This document shows positions 13,672-24,715 of a stretch of DNA of 64,000 nt, piece by piece. Below the pieces are notes generated by a model. The model was not told the origin of the DNA. It did no database searches and was given only the letters and a program-made list of their open reading frames with translations. The translations under genes and the position numbers were made by a program. The number at the start of each line of letters is the position of its first letter. Position 1 is the stretch's first letter. The DNA lies in the NCBI GenBank assembly GCA_027627225.1, contig CM051034.1:20320480-20384479 (forward strand), read 5' to 3'. The stretch is from Congeria kusceri (lineage: Eukaryota > Mollusca > Bivalvia > Myida > Dreissenidae).

Positions 13672-13800
13672 TAAGTTTTGCGTCGTGTTCATTGACTTTC
13701 CGTGTCAGAGCATCTAATTTTTGTAGAAGGTCAGGAATGTTCGGCTCCGAAACAAATCGCCTTTCTTCACCTTTTGTGGGAACAACCAGTTTTGCGTGTC
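13672..13800 (-). pseudogene. C1q exon 1, 3' part, broken by minisatellite
   Basis: The minus strand encodes KLVVPTKGEERRFVSEPN then IPDLLQKLDALTRKVNEHDAKL, matching exon 1 of other cluster members (RFVAEPGIPDLVQRLDALTRKVNE). It ends in phase 1 at a GTGTGA donor, weaker than the GTAAGT of the relatives, about 195 nt upstream of the intact C1q exon at 13476. Towards the start codon the reading frame runs into a 75-bp tandem array (13800-14200). On its far side an ATG near 14280 opens a short frame (MHSVLSTGTAALYLG...) that stops inside the array. Whether any start gives a signal peptide is unclear. Confidence 0.65.
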
Positions 13801-14200
13801 TCTTCCTCAATATTAATTTTTATATTTGCCTGCCGCATGGTAGGCGGATTTTGCGTGCGTGGCGTGTATCTTCCTCAATATTAATTTATATATTTGCCTG
13901 CCGCATGGTAGGCGGGTTTTTGTGTGCGTGGCGTGTCTCTTCCTCAATATTAAGTTATATATTTGCCTGCCGCATGGTAGGCGGGTTTTTTGCGTGCGTG
14001 GCGTGTCTCTTCCTCAATATTAATTTATATATTTGCCTGCCGCATGGTAGGCGGGTTTTTGCGTGCGTGGCGTGTCTCTTCCTCAATATTAATTTGTATA
14101 TTTGTCTGCCGCATGGTAGGCGGATTTTGCGTGCGTGGCGTGTCTCTTCCTCAATATTAATTTATATATTTGCCTGCCGCATGGTAAGCGGATTTTGCGT
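13795..14200. repeat. Minisatellite, about 75-bp unit, 5-6 copies
   Basis: Units contain TTCCTCAATATTAATTTATA, TTTGCCTGCCGCATGGTAGG and GCGTGCGTGGCGTGTCTC in order. Units differ by single bases and by the length of a G/T run. The array sits inside what should be the signal-peptide coding part of a C1q first exon. Confidence 0.85.
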
Positions 14201-14879
14201 CGCGTGATAATTATGTTGTTTTCTGTTCCTACTGTTCCTAGATACAAAGCGGCCGTGCCGGTCGATAATACGCTATGCATTTGCTCTACAAAAACACTGT
14301 CTGTACCATTATAACTAAATTTTTAAAAACAACAACAATGTGTTAAGGGGAGTCGCTATGTTGTGATGCATCCTTCTCAGCAACATTTATAGGACTATTA
14401 AATAGTGCCTTTCGTACTGAGATGTTTAACTTTGTATTTATTTTATTTATTACTTACATATTTGCAAGATAAAAAGGTGCCAATTGACTGCCAATGCACA
14501 ACAAACATTTGTATACATACATACATACGGAACCTTAATGGTTAAATCAATTGATTGCTGATAGAAGAGGATTTTTGTCTTGATGTCATGTGTTAAAATA
14601 TTGCTGAAATATTTATTGTTTCCTCCGAGGTTATATTGCTTTGTTTTTATTGATTGTTCCATAATTGACATTTAAATTGCAATCCACAATAATTTTATTC
14701 ATAAACATAAATATGTATAACATTAAATATACAGTACATTCATTCACACTTGATTAGAAGTGTTCATAATTATAAATAAAATACCCTGTAGTTCACTCAT
14801 ACATAATAACTGACACACCCAGACATGTTAAACAATTTTTGTCAACAAGATGAGTTCGTTAGTCACATAAATATACTTA

Positions 14880-14955
14880 TGCATGTACGCACGCACACAC
14901 GCACACGCACGCTCACACACACACGCGCGCGCACGCACATACACGCACGCACACA
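14880..14955. repeat. CA/CG dinucleotide microsatellite
   Basis: Interrupted run of CACA, CACG and CGCG. Confidence 0.8.
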
Positions 14956-15561
14956 TATTATTTGTTCGTTTCAGGAATGTGGATAATAAAAATAAGGTTT
15001 ACTTTATAAATATGTGTTACATACAATTATTAATTGCATGGACATCATCATATTATTATACATAAAAATGTATAATATATCAGTAGAAAAATGGTGAATG
15101 AAGTGGATACACTTTTGTTTATTTTTTTCGTACTTGTTTTAATAAAGACGATTTCTGCTTCGGAATTCGTATGTTTTACCGGCGTCGGTGTATTGTCCTT
15201 TTGATAGTTAGTTAGCCATTTTACACATAAAGCGTTTTCTAAGAATGTTGAAATTGACCAATGAACACTCTGTACGACTTTTAAACAGATTCTTTCCATT
15301 GGCAGAAAGGGCATATTTCAATATTATGTTGTATAACTAATTCGTTGCACAGCACATGGGAGCATTTAACTGTCTTGATAGATCTGCGCAGTGCAAGTGT
15401 TTTTAGTGGCTCATGTTTGACCAGAAGTTATAGTGTTGAATGATTATGGGTTATGGTGATTGAACATCAGTATAATTTGAAGGTTTTGTTTAGCCCGGGT
15501 AGGTTGACAAAATGGTCAACCATATGTCTGCGTGAAGAAACGATCTAAAGAACAGTTATTG

Positions 15562-15806
15562 CTCGGACACATTGACCTGACACTAAACCTTCATGCATGA
15601 ATATATTAAAAATCCATCAATATGAATATATTAATTTTCGCCCTCGAATGGAGCTAAATCGATGAAAGTGTACCCCTTTGAACAAATAGTTACGGTTATT
15701 TGTGAAACACGAGCACGAACATAGCCGAGTACAAATATAAAAAACAATTCGAACGCTGAATTTATTCTAATAGAGTAAAAAAAAGTGTCAGGTTAACGTG
15801 TCCGAG
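15562..15806. mobile_element. Short TIR element (MITE)
   Basis: 23-bp terminal inverted repeats with two mismatches: CTCGGACACATTGACCTGAC (plus ACT) on the left and AGTGTCAGGTTAACGTGTCC (plus GAG) on the right. The 245-bp element has no coding. A relative of its left end starts at 54116. No clear target-site duplication was found. Confidence 0.7.
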
Positions 15807-17788
15807 TTAAATATAAAGTAAGCCAGTAAAGTAAAGTAAAGTAAATAAAGAAAGTGAACATAATTAAATTTCTATTTTGTTACGCTAATATTTGATGGCA
15901 ACATTCATACAACATTTACTGTTGAAAAAATACTCTCCTATGATTGCATCTGAATCCTAGCAGAGCGTTTTATTTTAACAAAAAAGTAGTTTGTCTGCAT
16001 AGTCTAAACTATGTATACGGAATCGTGAAACATCAGTTGATATTAGGGGTTGAAAAAGAAAATAAATATTTATATAAAAATGTAAATATTTAATGATAAA
16101 TATAATCAATAATCACTTGGAATAACCATTTGTAAAAAAAAAATCAATATTTCTTGTTCATTAAATAATCAAATCTCACGAATAAAAAAAATGTGATTTA
16201 ATATAGGAATAGATTAGCGGAATACCAACCTAAAACCAAACAAAACAGTTAGTGCTGTTCTATTACCAGCTCGTTTGTATTGATCAAAGGCGTTTAAATA
16301 AATTGTACCCACTGGTTGAAATTTGTATTTGTATTTCTCTTTCTTATCATCGGTTTCGGTTGACAAAGACAGAAATAACAGTATTTGAAAATGTTCGCTA
16401 GTAAATATGTTTAGCATGTGTGGATCAAATCCCTTTAACCGAATTCGCACACTTGTTTCAAATCATGTGCAGTCATAATTGCTTGACATAGTTTTGCAAA
16501 AAAAAAAGGTTCCTTTGCATTAAAGGTTCCACAGTGTGTACATGATGGAGTTACGTATGCCAGATAGGTTCATATTGCTGTAATTATATGATTTTAATTG
16601 TCAAAGGGAGAATACGCATATTCGGCGGTGATCGGTTTTCAAATGGCAGAATTATCGAAACATAACTTGCACGAAAATTGTGACATATGCAGTGGAACAG
16701 AAGTAAACATTAGAAAAATGTTAATTTGTGAAATGATATGATATTCGTTCGATTTTGTATTGAATTGCTAGATATAACATTAGAAATTGTGAAGTTATGT
16801 CCTTAGCAACTATGGCAACAATAATTACTATTTTGAAAATATTGTATTCGACAAATAAGTATTAGATTTTTAAATAAATTTACGAATATTATAAATTCTT
16901 ACCAATTCGGAGAGTACAGAAATTTTGAGGAGCGTACGACCCAAGATCGATAAACTCTTTAAATACATTTTGATTTGTAAATGTTGTTTGTTTGTTTCTA
17001 CAAATATCGTTTTACAACAATAATGAAACAGTGTAAGTTGAATGTTTTTAAAGTTGCGTTCGCGAGGCGTAAGTAAAAGCGTCCATGCCGCTTCTGTTTC
17101 CGGTGATGCGAAATACGTTATATTCTAACTGAAGTATCGGGTAAAAGCAGCGTATAATGTCATCATTTTGATGTTATTCAGAACTTCGTTAAATTTCAAT
17201 TGTGAATCAATTTGATGAATAACAACTAAATCTCAGTAAATTGATTAATGCGGTGATAGGAGTTTTTGTTTTGACAGATATTTTATACGCAAATATATGG
17301 CTGAATTTTTACAGGAATATAAAAGCATCGTTAAATAATCATATATTAAGGAACTTTTTAGTATATAACACCTATGACAAGACATAAATTAGCAATACTG
17401 GCGGTAATTTAAATACAAACATTTTGCAACGTCACATATTTTCGCGACCCCGTGAACATTTTCGTCGCCGACTTCAAAGATCACAAACATTTGTAAAACA
17501 CCTGCAAACACATAATTTGGTGTTTAATATCACCAATAATTGCTCCTTTCTTAGGTTTTTGTGTTGTAAAACCTGTTTCACAATTACACTACTTGACAGT
17601 AACTTACGCTTTGGTACCTGCCTGCTGTACTGTAATCGACGCATCATGACTTTTTACTAGGGCCTACAAAGACCATCAATTGCTAATTGCCCAGAATTTA
17701 CCAGTTTTAAAATTAATTATTGGTATAAAAATATTGTTTTATAAGACATGATTAAGTATTATGCATTATCATTATAATTGCATAACCC

Positions 17789-17827
<39 letters not shown>

Positions 17828-17828
17828 T
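17789..17828. repeat. AAT trinucleotide microsatellite
   Basis: About thirteen perfect AAT units. Confidence 0.95.
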
Positions 17829-18734
17829 ACTATTATTATTTACATTATTATTTTATTTATAACTGTCATATATTGTATAAATTTATAAATTGTTAAAATT
17901 CCATTCCCTCTCGCGTGTCACATACTTAACTTTTATTTCTTTTCTATTTGGGACTCCTACTTTTGGGGAGGAAGGAGTCCCAGGACTCCTATTTTAAAAT
18001 CCTAGTGAGATCCCTGGGATGATGGTAAAACAATTACCTCCGTAACGCCTAAAAGATTTATCACAACCTACTGTACATTAAAATCGCGCGACCTTATCTA
18101 ATAAAGGCGAACGCGGCAGTTCATATCTTTTATTTGAATTATAACGCCTTTACAAATAAATAAATGTCTTTATTTTTTTAAATATGCAGACCGAAAACTG
18201 AAAACAAATCCAAAGCAATCAAGAAATAAGAATAAATCTTTAGGTGGTACATGTTTTGCCTTGAGGTCTGCACTGCCCATGTGCATGCAGATTTACATTC
18301 GAACATTACTTAAGGTTTTTACAGCGTCAGTTCACAATTGTCTGTATGTGGCCTTACCTGACACATTATTTCCCAAATTAATGTACCTTTGGAGGATTCT
18401 CATCCTGCTTACGCAAGGTAGATTGTACAATAAAATTACATATTTTACAGTAGCTAGTTATCTACAAACATGGTTGTCAGTGTATTTATCGTAAACTTTC
18501 GCGTATGTCATTTGTTAGTTGGTTTTTATTTGTCCATCATTTGTAATACACTGTGAACAAAATAGCATAGAGAAATACGTTTTCTTTTTGTGTGTGTAAA
18601 GTTATCATTCATAATACAATTTTGTCAGCTTGTACATAATCTATGTATTAAAATGGGTGAAATAATACAATAATGTCTGATTTGCATTAAGTCCGTTTTT
18701 GTACGAGAACTTTCAATGACAGTATTGATATGAA

Positions 18735-19072
18735 AACGTAAAAGGGACACGCCATATCTGCACATGTGTTCTAATTTATTCCATTGATATGATGCCTTAT
18801 GTTAGTTACTGTAATACGTAAAAGGGACACGCGCCATATCTGCACATGTGTTCTCATTTATTCCATTGATATGATGCCTTATGTTAGTTACTGTAATACG
18901 TAAAAGGGACACGCGCCATATCAGCACGTGTTCTCATTTATTCCATTGATATGATGCCTTATGTTAGTTACTGTAATACGTAAAAGGGACACGCGCCATA
19001 TCTGCACATGTGTTCTAATTTATTCCATTGATATGATGCCTTATGTTAGTTACTGTAATACGTAAAAGGATA
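18735..19072. repeat. Tandem repeat, about 81-bp unit, four copies (copy 1 only)
   Basis: Units start ACGTAAAAGGGACACG and contain GATATGATGCCTTATG. There are four units in duplication copy 1. Copies 2 (from about 25091) and 3 (from about 31202) have one unit each, which accounts for the length difference between copies. Confidence 0.85.
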
Positions 19073-19276
19073 TGGTCGAATGTGAGAACAGTCATGGTAT
19101 TTAAATGCCTATAACATCAAACAATCGTGATCTTGGTTTTCTTCAATTTCATGTTTCTGTCTTCAGAAAATCGCTCCAGCAAAATACCAACAGTCACATC
19201 GTCGGATACCCACGGCTTATCATTCCGTTATGCTCCAGTATTAGTTAATCGTTGAATGTAGAGAAACGGAATTTAA

Positions 19277-19615
19277 TCAATTATTTGGGCGCACATTTAA
19301 CAATAACGAGAGTCTACGAATATGCGTCGAATGTTTGCAGGCGATTATTAATAATAAACGGAAAATAAAGCGTCTATTGATTCCGATTTCCGAACAAAAC
19401 TGTCAGAATACAATGTACATGTGGTTCACCTGTGTGCTTATCTCTCAATTATTTCGGCGCACGTTTAACAATAACGAGAGTCTACGAATATGCGTCGAAT
19501 GTTTGCAGGCGATTATTAATAATAAACGGAAAATAAAGCGTCTATTGATTCCGATTTCCGAACAAAACTGTCTGAATACAATGTACATGTGGTTCACCTG
19601 GGTGCTTATCTCTAA
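19277..19615. repeat. Direct repeat, about 168-bp unit, two copies
   Basis: Two units (starting about 19277 and 19445) share CAATTATTT, GGCGATTATTAATAATAAAC and TGTACATGTGGTTCACCTG. A plus-strand frame (19335-19679) stays open across both because 168 is a multiple of three. There is no resemblance to a known protein. The same pair recurs at 25388-25726 and 31499-31837. Confidence 0.8.
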
Positions 19616-19745
19616 GAGGTGTTGTGACATTGAAAGCAGGGAAGCAAAGCAGGGAAACACTCTTTTCCCTAACGAATGAATGAGGGTCAGGACGGCCCAA
19701 GTCGTTGAAGGCCCAGACCATGACGCCCCAGTCCATGACGGCCCA

Positions 19746-19790
19746 TTGTCTGTCTGCCTGTCTGTCTGCCTGTTTGTCTGTCTGTTTGTC
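19746..19790. repeat. TCTG/CCTG tetranucleotide microsatellite
   Basis: An imperfect (TCTG)n run recurs in the other copies at about 25857-25901 and 31968-32012. The frames open across it (VCLSVCLFVCLF on one strand, DKQADRQADRQ on the other) are simple-sequence artefacts. Confidence 0.75.
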
Positions 19791-20196
19791 AGCCTCTTTG
19801 TCCATCAATCCGCACATTCGCCTGAGGAAACTGCTGCTATAAAGGCTATTTCTACTTGTTTTGATAATTGTTTCTGTTTGAACTGTAATGATGACAATGT
19901 TTTATTTATGCTTACTGTTTATTTTCATGAAAGCCTGTTGCTGTAGAAGTAACGATCTGTCTCTCTGTCAGACTGTCTCGTTGTCTCTCTGTCCCACCGT
20001 CTTGAGGAAACTGCGGCTGCAATTACCTCTATGGCGTTTTCAAATAGTTGTGTACTAAAGGCCTTCTTCATATTAACTTTCACACGAAAGAAGGTCAACA
20101 CGACGAGGGTTGCATCATGCACAAAAGCAGATAGGTGCATTGCCCTCTTGTCCTATGTGGCAACGCACCTTGGTGTCAACTCAATTTCGGTGTTAC

Positions 20197-20262
20197 TAAT
20201 CATCATCATCAACAACAACAATAACATTATCATCATCATAATCATCATCATCATCATCATAT
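20197..20262. repeat. ATC/AAC trinucleotide microsatellite
   Basis: Mixed (ATC)n and (AAC)n run just before the first foldback element; also at 26308-26373 and 32419-32484 in the other copies. Confidence 0.8.
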
Positions 20263-20317
20263 TTTTACAAAATAACATCAAACAACTACAACGTGATAAA
20301 TTCCTGGTGCACCGGTA

Positions 20318-20780
20318 GACGCGAGACTCGATATTCAGGCGATATTTGAACGATACAATATCGTGCCTTGCTTGAATATCGTGTATCGCTTCGTGTCTCG
20401 TGTATCGTTGTTTGATACACGATACAATATCGTGCCTCGCTTCGTGCCTCGCCTGAATATCGTATATCGCTTGGTGTCTCGCTTCGCATCTCGTGTCTCG
20501 ACCTTTGAACGCGAGGCACGAGAATTGCGCGAGACACGAAGCGAGGCACGATATTTTACCGCGAGACACGAAGCGAGACACGAGAATGGCTCGAAACACG
20601 AAGCGAGACACGATATTTTGCCGCGATATTTCGTGGTATGGGATACTGCGACAATGCGAGATCTCGTTTTACAATATCGTGCCTCGCTTCGTGTCTCACG
20701 GGAATATCGTGTCTCGCTTCGTGTTTCGCGCAATTCTCGTGTCTCGCCCTTGCCGTAAGAGGCACAATATTTCATATGGC
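20318..20780. repeat. Palindromic foldback element, rich in GAGACACGAAGCG
   Basis: The element is built from many forms of CGAGACACGAAGCGAG and its complement CTCGCTTCGTGTCTCG, so most of it can fold on itself. It starts near GAGACTCGATATTC and ends near TTTCATATGGC. Its CpG-rich composition differs sharply from the AT-rich surroundings. Long frames on both strands here are artefacts of the repeat. It also occurs at 22436-22870, and in the other copies at 26429-26891, 28547-28981 and 32540-33002. Confidence 0.85.
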
Positions 20781-20856
20781 CTAACCGGATTCCGTAGAGG
20801 TGCCAACTGTTTGCACCTTGTATATTGTTTTTCTTAAACGCCGTATCTATTTATGG

Positions 20857-21270
20857 GCCATCAGCCGATCGCATTCAAAGCTCACCTCACTGGCGCTTTG
20901 AGCCCTGGACCAAATCAGCGCATTGTTTACGACGACGTAAAACTGAATCTTGGCAACGCCTACCATCAACATTTTGGCGGCTTTCTTGCACCTTTCAACG
21001 GCACTTATTTGTTTTCTGTGTCCGCGTGCTCGCACAGTGGACATTACATTGTACTTGACCTGATGAATAATGGGACGTTGATAGGTAAAGTACTTGGTGG
21101 TGATACATATTACGACGATTGCTCTTCTGAGACCACAATAACTGAACTGAAAACAGGTTGACGAAGTGTATGTTCAACACCATGCAGTAAATGGCGATTA
21201 TATCTATGTTCATGAAATTGTACTGAATAGTTTTACTAGTTTTATTGGTGTGCTTTTGCAAATTGCGTAA
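20857..21270 (+). pseudogene. C1q domain exon, frameshifted, copy 1 of duplicated block
   Basis: Plus-strand C1q domain: HQPIAFKAHLTG, NQRIVYDDVKLNLGNAYHQHFGGFLAPFNG, VLDLMNNGTLIGKVLGGD, CSSETTITELKTG, then a one-base insertion (extra T at about 21158) that gives an immediate TGA. In the shifted frame the domain continues as GDEVYVQHHAVNGDYIYVHE...LNSFTSFIGVLLQIA with TAA at 21268. The expected acceptor AG before the histidine codon reads GG (20855-20856), so splicing is also lost. It is opposite in strand to the rest of the cluster and to the orphan exon 1 at 23071-23230. It is 414 nt because of three extra residues plus the insertion. Confidence 0.88.
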
Positions 21271-21917
21271 GTCACAGCAGACAATTATTATAACGCACAT
21301 ATTGCATAACGTTGAATACCAACATCACTTTGTTGTTTGTATGTCTTGACACCATCCATGCAATGACGCAGATGGTAATCGGGGTCGAAATCGCATTATT
21401 AAATTTTTATTGTTAGATAATTGTGACGATATTGACTGAGAATTACAATCTTAATACATTCTGTTCTGTTATATAATTGTAACATTGATTTCAGACTTCC
21501 TAATTTGACCAAGCAAAGTAACTTGTCAAACCAAACCGTATATAATTTATTTACAGTAAAGCACCGCTGATACGACCACTTTGGGGGTCTTAATAAAAGT
21601 GGTCTTAATGGCGGGGTAGGTCATATTATTGAGGTACGGCAGATCACCGAGTCGGTGCATGCATTTGTACACATAAACTTAATACTGCAACGTTAATTAA
21701 TTTAGTCCAAACTTCAATTGATATTGAACGCTACAAAAAGGGGTTCGCTCCGTTATGATTTTCCAAAAAATAAATGATCGACTGAGTAGTTGGCAATAAT
21801 TAATAAAAGACGCATGCTGCAGTTTTCATAGGGCCAAAAATGTGTTTGTTTCCGCTAACGTCTTTGAAAAAAAGGTATGGTAGGTAGATAGGTATAACTT
21901 GTTTTTCGTTAACTTTT

Positions 21918-21999
21918 TTCATTCGCGACCCACTATTTTCCCTACTTTCATTCGCGACCCACTATTTTCCCTACTTTCATTCGCGACCCACTATTTTCC
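21918..21999. repeat. 27-bp tandem repeat, three copies
   Basis: CATTCGCGACCCACTATTTT plus CCCTACTT, repeated. There are three units in copies 1 and 2 (28029-28110) but two in copy 3, whose homology ends a few bases later at about 34199, so the duplication boundary lies at this repeat. Confidence 0.8.
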
Positions 22000-22435
22000 C
22001 TTCAAGCATGGATCCACAACCGTTTAACAACTTTTTTTAGTAATTGGTTATATCTGAATCTTTATAACGTATTAAACACACTTAATATGGGGAACTTATC
22101 AGCTAAGAATATGAAAAAAATGTACTAAAACAAAAACCACACTCGATATAAGACATTTTGTATCATACAATTTGAAAACCAAAGCCAAAGTTTTTCAAGT
22201 TTACAAACTTCACTTCTGACCTGAGCAGTTCTAAATTCCTTTTCCCATACCGGCGCAGTATTATTGGATATTTCCCAATTTCAACACACTTTGTACATAT
22301 TGGTAGTACAGATTTTCGATTTCAAAGACATATCAATACGAGCACCAGGGGAACCACAATGACCACAAACATCCTTCCTTGAAAGTTGCAAGTATAAAAA
22401 ACGTGTCAATAGGGTTTCAACAATTGATGTTCCTG

Positions 22436-22870
22436 GTGAGACTCGATATTCGTGCGATATTTGAACGATACAATATCGGGTATCGCTTCGTGTGTCGCCT
22501 GATTCTCGCGTCTCTCTTCGTGTCTCGCGTATCATGGTTTTAAAATCTACCTCGAGACTCGAGATTCGGGCGATATTTGAACGATATAATATCGTGCCTC
22601 GCTTCGCGTCTCGCCTGAATATTGTGTATCGCTTCGTGTCTCGCTTCGCATCTCGAGTCTCGACCTTTGAACGCGAGGCACGAGAATTCCGCGAGACACG
22701 AAGCGAGGCACGATATTTTACCGCGAGACTTGAAGCGAGACACGAGAATTGCGCGAAACACGAAGCGAGACACGCGGGAATATCGCGTCTCGCTTCGTGT
22801 TTCGCGCAATTATCGTGTCTCGCCCTTGCCGTAAGAGGCACGATATTTCATATGGCACTAACCGGATTCC
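22436..22870. repeat. Second palindromic foldback element in the 6.1-kb unit
   Basis: Same family as 20318-20780: identical motif set, start (GAGACTCGATATTC) and end (GCCCTTGCCGTAAGAGGCAC, then TTTCATATGGC). The two elements flank the plus-strand C1q exon and about 1.65 kb of sequence. Equivalent in copy 2: 28547-28981; absent from truncated copy 3. Confidence 0.85.
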
Positions 22871-23070
22871 GTACATCTCCATCATTTTAATGAAATTTCT
22901 GATTTACAAATATTTCGGTAGTTAACTCGCGCGCTACGTGGAAGAATACTTAAGGCTGCCATTACAGTAGGCATCGTGTTTTATTATAAACAAATATCAT
23001 TAATTATGTTGATGAATTATTGGAACTTGTTTGTAACATATTGTAAAATAGGAATGTTGCGAATACTTAC

Positions 23071-23230
23071 TGAGTTTGGTGATCTTGGCTTCATTTTCAT
23101 TAACTTTCCGTGTCAGAGCATCCAGTCTTTGTACAAGATCTGGAATACCCGGTTCCGCAACAAATCGCTTTTCTGGATGGTCTGCACCAACAACAAGTAT
23201 CAAAGCAAAACATGCTATATTTTGTGCCAT
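23071..23230 (-). pseudogene. Orphan C1q exon 1 (signal peptide and coiled segment), copy 1
   Basis: ATG at 23230; 53 complete codons plus one base, then a GTAAGT donor (phase 1). Residues 1-16 are a signal peptide (MAQNIACFALILVVGA), followed by DHPEKRFVAEPGIP and the helix DLVQRLDALTRKVNENEAKI. A TATAAAAG box sits about 42 bp upstream. The exon itself is intact, but no minus-strand C1q exon follows. The nearest C1q exon (20857-21270) points the other way. It is therefore orphaned, probably by an inversion. It could still be transcribed; a different downstream acceptor cannot be excluded. Confidence 0.75.
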
Positions 23231-23271
23231 AATGGACAACGCAGAATGTAAAGTTATTTCGGAGTGTCGTG

Positions 23272-23279
23272 CTTTTATA
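23272..23279 (-). promoter_or_regulatory. TATA box of orphan C1q exon 1, copy 1
   Basis: TATAAAAG on the minus strand, 41 bp upstream of the ATG at 23230. This is the clearest core promoter motif in the cluster. Confidence 0.5.
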
Positions 23280-23904
23280 GGATTGAACATCTGCAAAATC
23301 TTCTCTCAAATTGATGTTTGCGCGCGAAACAGGTTTATCTGCTTAACATTTCTGTATCAGATACAATAGTTTCACGCTCAATCATCGAAATGCGCATAAT
23401 TGAACGAAGATTTTGACCCTTCCTAGTTTACCGGTCAGACGAAATAGCCAGCTGGTAACTATTACTGGTAAGTGTTCCAAATTGAACGAGTGTCGTGACA
23501 GAAGACATTCGTTCTGAATACTATCTGCGAGAAATTTGCAATATAAATATGCTTCGAAGAATTGCTTTTGTGTAAGTCCCAAACAAAATTCCACTAGTAA
23601 ATCTACAAATATGTACTTAATAAAAGATGTGTTTAATATACAAGACTATACCTTTCTGTGACATGTTATACAGGTAAGAAAAGGTACGACTGGCGCAACG
23701 TAAGGTGTGAAAAAAATATGTTTGTTTCAGGTTACATGCCCAAACAAATTAGGGTAGGTAGGTCGGGAATTTTTTTTTAATTAGGTAAATGGTCAACTTG
23801 AAGGTCTAAAACTGAATAAATATTCAAAACATATCAGTAATAGTGTTGCGGGTCAGGCTGGCTGGCTTTCGCGGTGACCCCTGTGTGGTTCAGTGTCGGT
23901 TATT

Positions 23905-24140
23905 CTGGGGATGGCGCTGAGGCTGCTGCTGATGCTACTGGTGCTGTTGCTGTCCCCAGTAATGCTGCTGTCGCTGCAAGTACTGTTGCTGTTGGCACTG
24001 CTGCTTTGATGATTATGTGGATGCTAACGCTGCTGCTGCTAGTGCTTTTGCTGCCGCTGATGATGATGATGTTGCTGCTACAATGCTACTGCTGGTGCTT
24101 ATGTTGGTGCTGCTATTGTTGTTGTTACTTTGCTGTTAAA
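23905..24140. repeat. GCT/GAT-rich trinucleotide low-complexity tract
   Basis: A run of TGC/GCT triplets with GATGATGAT. The plus frame gives alanine/valine then leucine- and cysteine-rich strings typical of simple repeats, not of a protein family. Duplicate at 30016-30251. Confidence 0.7.
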
Positions 24141-24589
24141 TTGATGTTGTGAGTGGTTGCGAGTGATTGCTGTTGTTAATAACTCCAACTTATAGGGTTT
24201 AAAATAAAGAAGAGTCAGAATATAATGTTCCACAAGTTTATTAGGGCCTGAATAGAATATGTTATTCAGGAAATAATGTACGATGCTATAATGCCAAATC
24301 TTAGTACAATGTAACCTACTACTCTAACAGATGAAAGTATTACAATTGTCGAAAAGAGGTCAATTCTGCATAAAGACTATTATATTCTGATTAATTTGTA
24401 TTTAGAAAAATTACTTATCCTATTCAAAGTATCAAATTCTTAATAGGTTAAGATATGGCGCGCACTTAGTACTGAACTTCGAAAATTCCCAAGTTCTAAG
24501 TGTCAGCAAAATGGACAAATCGAGACGGAGTTTGCCTTAAGAAAATTGTCGGAGTCCACGCACGAACGCGTGCAGGCTATTTATACTTG

Positions 24590-24715
24590 GACAGAGTGCA
24601 ACATGTTGCACAGTGGCGTGCGACAAGTTGCGTTGTGGCATGCAACATGTTGCATTGTGGCATGCAACACGTTGCTCGCCACACTGGTGCATGCAGCGCT
24701 TTTGTTGCATGACGC
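24590..24715. repeat. Imperfect short repeats of GTGGCATGCAACATGTTGC
   Basis: Three to four overlapping direct and inverted copies of GGCATGCAACATGTTGCA-like sequence, self-complementary around ATGCAACATGTTGCAT. Duplicate at 30701-30826. Confidence 0.6.

Larger units (their letters stand above)
14960..18520. other. No gene recognised
   Basis: AT-rich sequence. Frames at 15048-15314 (-) and 16214-16450 (-) are open for under 90 codons and resemble nothing I know. The interval contains one TIR element (15562-15806), an AAT microsatellite (17789-17828) and a hairpin GGGACTCCT/AGGAGTCCC at 17950-17981. Confidence 0.45.

Noticed and set aside
13623..14207. 194-codon plus-strand frame, the longest in the window
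   Set aside because: It runs antisense through the C1q exon 1 and the 75-bp minisatellite, giving a repeated peptide from a repeated unit.
15048..15314. 88-codon minus-strand frame
   Set aside because: No similarity to known proteins, no splice partners, and a length expected by chance over 64 kb.
20153..20837. Long frames on both strands (up to 152 codons) rich in RHEARHD or SCLASCLA strings
   Set aside because: They are translations of a palindromic repeat and occur in several frames at once; the same holds for 22281-22890 and the duplicate copies.
23874..24152. 92-codon frame with alanine/valine and leucine runs that could look like a membrane protein
   Set aside because: It is a GCT/GAT trinucleotide tract, and no splice or start context supports it.
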